Positions 58,268 to 64,000 of a DNA stretch of 64,000 bases are shown in pieces (the first letter of the stretch is position 1; each line of letters opens with the position of its first letter). The notes under the pieces were generated by a model. That model saw only the letters and a list, made by a program, of their open reading frames with translations. It was not told the origin of the DNA and made no database searches. Source of the DNA: Oscillospiraceae bacterium (lineage in GTDB: Bacteria; Bacillota; Clostridia; Oscillospirales; Ruminococcaceae); assembly GCA_017828975.1 (NCBI GenBank), contig JAGAJN010000003.1:1-64000 (forward strand), written 5' to 3'. The position numbers and the translations under genes are program-made.

Positions 58268-59626
58268 ATGAAGAAAACCGGTACTCGGAACAGAATGGCG
58301 GATATGCCCGTGAACAAACTAATGCTTTCCATGGGGATACCTATGATAATATCAATGGTGCTGCAGGCGGTCTACAATATCGTGGACAGTGCCTTTGTAT
58401 CCAATATGAAAACGGGCGGCGAGGCGGCACTCAACGCCCTGACACTGGCGTTCCCGCTGCAAATACTGATGGTAGCGGTCGGCATCGGAACAGGTGTGGG
58501 CGCCAACGTTCTGGTGGCGAAATGCCTTGGCATGAAGAACGGCGAGCAGGCGGGCAAGGCGGCGGGAAATGCCGTATTCCTTGCATTTGTGATATATCTG
58601 ATATTCCTGATATTCGGAATAACGGGGACGGAGAGCTACATAAATTCTCAGACAGCCAACCCCGAAATCGCTGAGATGGGAACCGATTATGTCAGGATAT
58701 GCTGTGTATTTTCCTTTGGAATGTCCTTCTTTTCGGTATATGAGAAGCTTTTACAGTCCACGGGAAATTCCGTATATTCCACTATCGCACAGATATTGGG
58801 CGCTGTGACAAATATTATCCTCGACCCCATACTTATATATGGTCTGCTTGGGCTTCCCGAAATGGGTGTTGTGGGAGCGGCGTATGCAACGGTTATCGGG
58901 CAGACAGTTTCGTTTATCGCCGCACTTATTTTCCATCTCAAGGTGAATATCGATATTTCCAACAGCCTTAGCTGCTTTAAGCCGTCGCTCGGGACTATCA
59001 GGGACATATATATGATAGGTCTGCCCGCTATAATATCTCAGGCGCTCATTTCGGTTATGACATACGGTCTGAATATTATCTTCGGCGGCATCAGCGAGGC
59101 TATGGTCACCGCATACGGTCTTTTTTATAAGATACAGCAGTTTCTTCTGTTTGCCGCATACGGAATGAGGGACGCTATTATGCCCATAACGGCGTTCAGC
59201 TGCGGCACGGGAAACAAGGACAGGCTCCGTGACTGCGTAAAATATGGGCAGCTCTATACCGCCGTAATAATGCTTGCGGGATTTGCCGTTATCGAGATAT
59301 TAGCCGTGCCTTTTTCGGGAATATTTGGGTTGTCGGGGGAAACACGGCAGCTTTGCATCGAGGCCATGCGGATAATATCAATATCCTTCGTATTTGCGGG
59401 GGCGAATATCGCATATCAGGGACTTTTCCAGGCAATGGAGGGCGGCGTTCAGTCGCTGGTAATATCTGTTTGCCGTCAGATATTGTTTGTGTTCCCCTTT
59501 GCGTTAATATTTGCAAATATTGGCATAGAATGGCTGTCTTGGACGGTTTTTCCCATTGCCGAGATACTGACATTTATTATCGCCGCCGTAATGTTCAAGA
59601 GGCTCCGCTGCAAAAAGAGCTTTTAG
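58268..59626 (+). CDS. MATE family efflux transporter (second copy)
   Basis: 452 residues, 12 helices; ATG at 58268 behind AAGGAGAG. N-terminus PVNKLMLSMGIPMIISMVLQAVYNIVDSAFVSNM is typical of the NorM/DinF-like branch. It is only distantly similar to the protein at 21911. The regulated leader with an intrinsic terminator suggests induction by a ligand or by translation inhibition, in keeping with a drug/toxin efflux role. The terminator of this gene is not obvious; AT-rich sequence follows. Confidence 0.92.
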   Translation: MKKTGTRNRMADMPVNKLMLSMGIPMIISMVLQAVYNIVDSAFVSNMKTGGEAALNALTLAFPLQILMVAVGIGTGVGANVLVAKCLGMKNGEQAGKAAGNAVFLAFVIYLIFLIFGITGTESYINSQTANPEIAEMGTDYVRICCVFSFGMSFFSVYEKLLQSTGNSVYSTIAQILGAVTNIILDPILIYGLLGLPEMGVVGAAYATVIGQTVSFIAALIFHLKVNIDISNSLSCFKPSLGTIRDIYMIGLPAIISQALISVMTYGLNIIFGGISEAMVTAYGLFYKIQQFLLFAAYGMRDAIMPITAFSCGTGNKDRLRDCVKYGQLYTAVIMLAGFAVIEILAVPFSGIFGLSGETRQLCIEAMRIISISFVFAGANIAYQGLFQAMEGGVQSLVISVCRQILFVFPFALIFANIGIEWLSWTVFPIAEILTFIIAAVMFKRLRCKKSF

Positions 59627-59672
59627 TGGAAATATACAAATTAATAAAAAAATATTTGGCGATTTCTACCGT

Positions 59673-59701
59673 TTGAAAAAAATATAAAAGTATGCTAAAA
59701 T
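59673..59701 (+). promoter_or_regulatory. Promoter of the DUF2798 gene
   Basis: TTGAAA (59673-59678), 17 bases, TAAAAT (59696-59701). The hairpin repeat B lies between it and the start codon. Confidence 0.75.
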
Positions 59702-59775
59702 AGCAATACCGAATAAGCAACGACACACGTTATACCTTTGGGTATGTAAATCTGATCACGGTACTGCCGTTCGAT

Positions 59776-59882
59776 TTATACTAAACACCATTTAAATTAC
59801 GGAGAAGAAATCGGCGTAAAAGACTTGCGTTTATGGCTTTTTATGCCGAGAGATTCCCGTGATTAATGTGTGTTTAGTATTA
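59776..59882. repeat. Hairpin repeat element, copy B (MITE-like)
   Basis: About 107 bp, the reverse complement of copy A (16241-16346) with roughly 11 differences. Its ends are TTATACTAAACAC and GTGTTTAGTATTA. TA at each edge could be a target duplication. It falls in the 5' leader of the DUF2798 gene, about 58 bases before the ATG. Confidence 0.8.
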
Positions 59883-59939
59883 CGCCCAGGGTATAGCGTT
59901 TTTTTGCTTGTTCGGAATTTTTATTTCAGGAGAGATATT

Positions 59940-60515
59940 ATGCCCGAAAACCAATTTGAAAGAATGATGTTTGCTCTTATGACTGTTATTGTGACCGTCC
60001 ATGGATATGTGTTTTACAGCCTTTATGTGGTAAACGGCAGCCTGCTTATGGAGATAAATCAGGCGGGAAGCGTCATTGAAGCTGTCGGTGCTCAAGGCGG
60101 AGTTTATATGTTTGGGAGATTTGTGCCGATCTGGGCGGTGGTAATAGTGGAATTTATCTTTGCATACTGCCTTGAATGTCTGGTCGGAAGTCCCTGCTCA
60201 TTCAAGCTTGCGTGCAAGGTGTTTGACCCGGGGAAAACCCATCCTGTGCTGTTTGAAACCGCTGTTATATGCGCTACGGTGGGTATTATGTGTCCCGCAA
60301 TGAGCTTTATCGCTGCCTGGCTTTATTATCCATATTACAGGGGATTCAGCATTATCACGCTGCTTGCCGACTGGTTAAAGCTGGTGTGCCTGAATTTTCC
60401 CTTTGCGTTCTTCTCACAGCTGTTTTTCATTCAGCCGCTTATCAGAACTCTGTTCAGAAAAATATTCCGAAGAAATGGAGCAAACGCCGCAGATACAGTG
60501 CTTTCCGCCGAATGA
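59940..60515 (+). CDS. DUF2798 family membrane protein
   Basis: 191 residues from the ATG at 59940, with AGGAGAG upstream; the longer frame runs into the repeat. Four or more hydrophobic segments (about 8-30, 62-82, 103-125 and 145-165). The start MPENQFERMMFALMTVIVTVHGYVFYSL and the duplicated layout (FVPIWAVVIVEFIFAYCLE and later LNFPFAFFSQLFFIQPLIR) match DUF2798. Function unknown. A long terminator hairpin follows. Confidence 0.82.
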   Translation: MPENQFERMMFALMTVIVTVHGYVFYSLYVVNGSLLMEINQAGSVIEAVGAQGGVYMFGRFVPIWAVVIVEFIFAYCLECLVGSPCSFKLACKVFDPGKTHPVLFETAVICATVGIMCPAMSFIAAWLYYPYYRGFSIITLLADWLKLVCLNFPFAFFSQLFFIQPLIRTLFRKIFRRNGANAADTVLSAE

Positions 60516-60539
60516 ACTGCGTAATATCCTGCTTTGCCG

Positions 60540-60586
60540 AACTCCGCTGCTTTCCGCCCCCGAAGTGGGAAAGCAGTGGAGTTTTG
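60540..60586 (+). terminator. Terminator of the DUF2798 gene
   Basis: AACTCCGCTGCTTTCC (60540-60555) pairs with GGGAAAGCAGTGGAGTT (60567-60583) with one mismatch, followed by TTG. Confidence 0.85.
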
Positions 60587-60691
60587 CTATTGCCGTGGGG
60601 TAGAAACCCTCGGTAAATTCAAAGCCTGCGGCAGCATTTACAGCTGTGCATCTCACAAAGGCAAATCAACCGAAAAAATCCGTAAAACCGC

Positions 60692-60720
60692 TTGACATAC
60701 AGCCGCCGACAGAATATAAT
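60692..60720 (+). promoter_or_regulatory. Promoter of the SGNH hydrolase-rodA unit
   Basis: TTGACA (60692-60697), 17 bases, TATAAT (60715-60720): exact consensus. Confidence 0.92.
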
Positions 60721-60769
60721 ATTAATATAGGTGTACTGTGCCCGATTATTTAGAAAAGGACTGATAAAT

Positions 60770-61603
60770 GTGAGATTTTCCGCTGCCGTGACAGCTGTTT
60801 TAATAGCCGCAAACGCTCTGTTTTCGGGATTTTCCGTAACTGCTCATGCAGCAGAGGACGAGCTTGTTTACGCCGCCCTGGGGGACAGCATTGCCTACGG
60901 CTACGGGCTTGCTGACAGGGAGCGGGACGCATACCCTTACATAACAGCCGAGGCTATCGGTGCGGACAAATTTTATGACTTCACACTCTGCGGCGCATAC
61001 ACCTCTGATATTATCAAAATGGCGGAGAAAAACGCCGATGCTTTGTCGGAAGCGGACGTTATCAGCCTGACTGTCGGTTCCAACAGCCTGTTTGTGCCGT
61101 TTCTGATGTCGGCTGCGGATATGGCGGGGGTGGAGTTTCCCGAAACGGAGGCATCTGCGGACAAGCTTGAGGGTGCTGTGGATATTTCCGTGATAATTGC
61201 GCTGTATCGGGCGTATTCCGATGAAAGATCGCCCCAGAGAAGGAGTATGGACGAAGCGTTTGCCGAGTTCAGAAAAGAGTGGGTAGAGCTTATCGACCTT
61301 ATTTCGGAGATAAACCCCTATGCGGATATAGTGGTGACGGGATATTATAACCCGTACCGATATTGGAATATCAAGCCTTTGAATATCGAGATGGGCAATA
61401 TCGTCGAGGTATATATATCCAAAATGAACAAATTTATCGAGGTCAGCTGCCGCAAAAAGTACCGTATAGCGGATATATCCGAGGTAATGTCCGACAATAT
61501 CCCCGACATCAGAAACCCCGCAAATAACAGGTTTGACCCCCACCCCGACAGCAGATGGCAGGCATATATCGCCAAGGCCGTCATATCCGAGATCCGTGGA
61601 TAG
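60770..61603 (+). CDS. Secreted SGNH/GDSL hydrolase
   Basis: 277 residues from GTG 60770 (AAAGGAC site). A signal peptide (about 1-27, ending AHAA) precedes an SGNH fold: block I ALGDSIAYGYG (nucleophile Ser), the block III-like VGSNSLF with Asn, and block V DPHPD near the end with the Asp-x-x-His pair. It is an esterase or lipase-like deacetylase acting outside the membrane, possibly on cell-wall or dietary glycan esters. It is 9 bases upstream of the RodA-like gene, which favours a cell-envelope role. Confidence 0.88.
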   Translation: MRFSAAVTAVLIAANALFSGFSVTAHAAEDELVYAALGDSIAYGYGLADRERDAYPYITAEAIGADKFYDFTLCGAYTSDIIKMAEKNADALSEADVISLTVGSNSLFVPFLMSAADMAGVEFPETEASADKLEGAVDISVIIALYRAYSDERSPQRRSMDEAFAEFRKEWVELIDLISEINPYADIVVTGYYNPYRYWNIKPLNIEMGNIVEVYISKMNKFIEVSCRKKYRIADISEVMSDNIPDIRNPANNRFDPHPDSRWQAYIAKAVISEIRG

Positions 61604-61612
61604 GAGATCAAT

Positions 61613-62743
61613 GTGAAAGCGATATTCAGATATATACACCAATATTTCAAAAAGCTTGACAAACAGCTGATAATAGCCGTGCTGGCGGTTTCGGCGTTCG
61701 GCGTGGTGCTGCTTTATTCTATGAGCTGCGCCGATATTATTGATATTTCATATGTCAACACCCAGATAAAGGGAATTGTTCTGGGATTTGCTGCGGCGAT
61801 GATATTGTCGTCGCTGGATTACCATATACTTGCAAAATTATGGTTTTTGTATGTCCCTGTATTACTTGGATTGGTTCTTCTGACCTTTACAAGCCTTGGC
61901 TATCAGCCACCGGGAACCGACGACAGAGCGTGGATAGACTTAGGTTTTACGACTCTTCAGCCGTCGGAATTCTTGAAGTTGGGGTTTATACTTTCTTTCG
62001 GATTTCACCTGTCAAAAGTTGAAGAAAATATGAACAGCGTCGTGAATGTCGGTCTGCTCTGCCTTCACGGAGTTATCCCCGTAGCCCTCATTGCAAAGCA
62101 GGGGGACGACGGTACAGCTATTGTATTTGTTTTCATGTTCGCCGCTATGCTTTTTGCTGCGGGAATATCCTGGAAATATATCCTGGCTGCCGTTATCGCT
62201 GCACCTGCGCTCTGCTGGTACGCATGGAATTACCTAATGCAGGACCATCATCGGGCACGCTTTGAGGTGCTTTTTGCGGAAGACCCCGACCCGACCATAT
62301 TCTATCATCAGAAGGTGGGGCTTATTGCCTTAGGCTCGGGACAGCTTTTCGGAAAAGGTCTGTTCGGCGGGGATTACAGCTATGTTCCCAAGGTACATAA
62401 CGACTTCATTTTCTCATATGTCGGTCAGACCTGCGGATTTATCGGCTCAGTGGCGCTGGTTGCGGTGCTGACGTATATCTGCCTGAAGATCGTTGCCGAC
62501 AGCCGAATCGCAAAGGACTCCCTCGGCAGAAATATCTGCGTCGGCGTGTTCGGAATGATGTTTGCACACTGCCTGATGAATATCGGAATGGTCCTTGCTG
62601 TTATGCCCGTTATCGGCGTCCCGCTGCCGTTTATGAGTGCGGGCGGTACGGCGGTGCTGAGTATGTACATCGGTATCGGGCTGGTAATGAGCGTTTACTC
62701 CCATTCGGAAAAGAATTATAGAGTGTTCTATGACGCAAATTAA
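61613..62743 (+). CDS. RodA/FtsW/SpoVE (SEDS) family protein
   Basis: 376 residues with about ten hydrophobic helices. SEDS proteins are lipid II-polymerising glycosyltransferases. Family blocks are RAWIDLGFTTLQPSEFLKLGFIL, FGKGLFGGDYSYVPKVHNDFIFSYVGQTCGFIG and the C-terminal PVIGVPLPFMSAGGTAVLSMYIGIGLVMSVY. The spacing and the KVHNDFIFSYVGQ motif are closer to RodA than FtsW. The usual PBP2 partner is not adjacent. GTG start behind GGATAGGAG. Co-transcribed with the SGNH hydrolase. Confidence 0.9.
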   Translation: MKAIFRYIHQYFKKLDKQLIIAVLAVSAFGVVLLYSMSCADIIDISYVNTQIKGIVLGFAAAMILSSLDYHILAKLWFLYVPVLLGLVLLTFTSLGYQPPGTDDRAWIDLGFTTLQPSEFLKLGFILSFGFHLSKVEENMNSVVNVGLLCLHGVIPVALIAKQGDDGTAIVFVFMFAAMLFAAGISWKYILAAVIAAPALCWYAWNYLMQDHHRARFEVLFAEDPDPTIFYHQKVGLIALGSGQLFGKGLFGGDYSYVPKVHNDFIFSYVGQTCGFIGSVALVAVLTYICLKIVADSRIAKDSLGRNICVGVFGMMFAHCLMNIGMVLAVMPVIGVPLPFMSAGGTAVLSMYIGIGLVMSVYSHSEKNYRVFYDAN

Positions 62744-62757
62744 TAGAAAAAAATGTT

Positions 62758-62778
62758 ATTTCTATTTTATTTGTATAT
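62758..62778. repeat. AT-rich ATTTCTATTTT motif (copy at 62.7 kb)
   Basis: ATTTCTATTTTATTTG just after the SEDS gene stop. It shares its core with the motifs at 29503, 44901, 50139 and 56436. Confidence 0.4.
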
Positions 62779-62807
62779 ATTTTTATTATTTTTGAGATTT
62801 TACTTTA

Positions 62808-62950
62808 GTGGTGACCGAAAGCTTGCTGTTCTAGGGCGGCTTTTGTGCGGTCTGTTACTTTCTGCGAGGGGACCGGTCAGGGACGCTACCCATGCCCGAC
62901 CGCAGCTTTTTAGGTAAGGATACATCGAAAAATTGGGCGGAAGCCCTTAA
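62808..62950 (+). ncRNA. Structured leader of galactokinase (unassigned)
   Basis: GC-rich insert in an AT-rich gap. Stems: AGC-TT-GCT near 62820; a long-range TGCGGTC (about 62846) with GACCGCA (about 62898) enclosing GGTC/GACC and GGG-ACGCTA-CCC; then GGGC-GGAA-GCCC (62935-62946) right before the AAAGGAG site. The last hairpin could mask the ribosome site. It does not match a riboswitch consensus that I can recall. Confidence 0.45.
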
Positions 62951-62964
62951 AAAGGAGTATATAT

Positions 62965-64000
62965 ATGGCACAGTTAAAAGAAACCTTAAAAAGGCTTTAC
63001 GGCGAAGAAGCTCTGGAGCAGCAGCTAAAGCGCTACGAGAACGCCGAAAGAGCGTTTGCGGAAACCTTCGGAGTGTCCGTTGAACCGATGATCTTCTCCG
63101 CCTCCGGAAGAACCGAGATAGGCGGAAATCATACCGACCATAACAGGGGAAAGGTGCTTGCTGCGGCAGTCGGTCTGGACGTTATTGCGTATGTTATCCC
63201 CACAAGAGAGAACGTCATCACCGTTCAGTCTGAGGGATTTCCGAGAGATGATGTCAAGCTGGACGTGCTTGAGCCCGTTGAAGCCGAGCTGAACAGCTCC
63301 GCAGCGCTTATCAGGGGCGTTGCTGCGGGCTTTGTCAAGGAAGGACTGAAAATCGGAGGATTTGAGGCTTACACCACTTCAAACGTGCTGAAAGGCTCTG
63401 GAATTTCCTCCTCTGCGGCGTTTGAGGTGCTTATCGGAACTATACTTTCCCACCTTTACAATGACGGAAATGTGTCCGCTGTGAAGATCGCTCAGATCGC
63501 ACAGTATGCGGAAAATCGGTTCTTCGGAAAGCCTTCGGGACTGCTGGACCAGATGGCGTCCTCGGTAGGCGGTTTCATTACCATAGATTTCAAGGACACG
63601 GCTAATCCCGTTATCGAAAGCATCAGCTACGACTTTGCTTCTAGCGGATACAGCCTTTGCGTCGTTGATACAAAGGGAAATCACGCCGATCTTACCCCCG
63701 AATATGCCGCTATTCCTCAGGAAATGAAGGCAGTTGCCGAGTATTTCGGCAAGAAGGAGCTTCGTGATATTGACAAGGGACAGGTCATGGAGAATGCCGC
63801 AGATATTCGTGCCAAGCTGGGGGACAGAGCATTCCTGAGAGCAATGCACTTCTTCGATGAAAATGTCAGAGTTGAAAGGGAAGCGGCTGCTTTAAAAGCC
63901 GGAAATATCAATGAATTTTTCAAAAATGTGAACGAAAGCGGAAACAGCTCCTACAAGTATCTCCAGAACATATGTGCACCGAAAAATCCCTCCGAGCAGG
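62965..64000 (+). CDS. galK: Galactokinase (GHMP family), partial at the right edge
   Basis: Phosphorylates galactose to galactose-1-phosphate. 345 codons are visible from the ATG at 62965 (AAAGGAG site) and the frame is still open at 64000. The N-terminal sugar-binding motif is GRTEIGGNHTDHNRGKVL, the ATP-binding GHMP motif LKGSGISSSAAFEVLIG, and PSGLLDQMASSVGG follows. These are diagnostic of GalK, although GRTEIGGNHTDH differs from the E. coli GRVNLIGEHTDY. With galE it supplies two Leloir steps; galT is not seen. It is preceded by a structured leader. Confidence 0.93.
   Translation, partial: MAQLKETLKRLYGEEALEQQLKRYENAERAFAETFGVSVEPMIFSASGRTEIGGNHTDHNRGKVLAAAVGLDVIAYVIPTRENVITVQSEGFPRDDVKLDVLEPVEAELNSSAALIRGVAAGFVKEGLKIGGFEAYTTSNVLKGSGISSSAAFEVLIGTILSHLYNDGNVSAVKIAQIAQYAENRFFGKPSGLLDQMASSVGGFITIDFKDTANPVIESISYDFASSGYSLCVVDTKGNHADLTPEYAAIPQEMKAVAEYFGKKELRDIDKGQVMENAADIRAKLGDRAFLRAMHFFDENVRVEREAAALKAGNINEFFKNVNESGNSSYKYLQNICAPKNPSEQ

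Noticed and set aside
62808-62950. Guanidine-I (ykkC) riboswitch before galK
   Set aside because: CTAGGG and GGACCGGTC fragments occur, but the order and connecting motifs of ykkC are not present.

Overview
The window looks like chromosome from an endospore-forming, Gram-positive member of the Clostridia, most like Ruminococcus and relatives (Oscillospiraceae). This rests on gene content: sporulation genes (spoIID-like, yabP, yabQ, spoIVB, spoVAD, spoVAE, dpaA/dpaB), a clostridial-type citrate synthase, lipoproteins with a Cys lipobox, Gram-positive ribosome sites (AAAGGAG and, often, AAAGGAC) and sigma-A promoters of the form TTGACA-N17-TATAAT. The DNA is moderately GC-rich in genes and AT-rich between them. 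No prophage, CRISPR array or complete insertion sequence was seen.

Layout. 1-6140: end of an unknown gene, tRNA-fMet, type I pullulanase, a SpoIID-like protein, citrate synthase and a polytopic membrane protein. 6265-16180: a lipoprotein with a two-component system, DUF1385-prmC-recA-recX, a 41-residue small protein, a flippase and an MFS transporter. 16241-18150: a hairpin repeat, then yabP-yabQ and divIC-yabR-like. 18320-25450 (minus): SPFH/NfeD pair, three paralogous two-helix membrane proteins, a MATE transporter and a GH31 glucosidase. 25806-29391 (minus): TPP riboswitch-thiC, a second structured leader, then thiW-thiM-thiE. 29739-33170: a chemoreceptor-like protein and small hypothetical genes. 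33213-36044 (minus): trmB and the dipicolinate synthase operon with a sigma-K-like promoter. 36245-39761: two TrkA proteins and an FtsA-like ATPase. 39810-46712: spoIVB, several membrane proteins, spoVAE/spoVAD. 46865-50372: PAP2 phosphatase, rqcH, EamA transporter. 50431-55130: ilvE, tRNA-Arg(CCT), a small acetyltransferase array, an AraC regulator and an orphan antitoxin. 55338-64000: galE, rsgA, a MATE transporter behind an attenuator, DUF2798, SGNH hydrolase, a RodA/FtsW protein and galactokinase, which runs off the window.

Themes. Carbohydrate use is represented by pullulanase, GH31 glucosidase, galE and galK. The spore genes cover engulfment, coat/cortex assembly, sigma-K checkpoint signalling, and dipicolinate synthesis and uptake. 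The thiamine genes combine HMP synthesis with thiazole salvage.

The most interesting unexplained items are noncoding: a ~106 bp hairpin element present twice in opposite orientation, each copy just upstream of a gene; four structured RNA candidates (thiW leader, 41.75-41.86 kb, 55.05-55.2 kb minus strand, galK leader); a terminator/antiterminator leader before the MATE gene; and heptamer repeats that supply the last codons and stop of dpaB.
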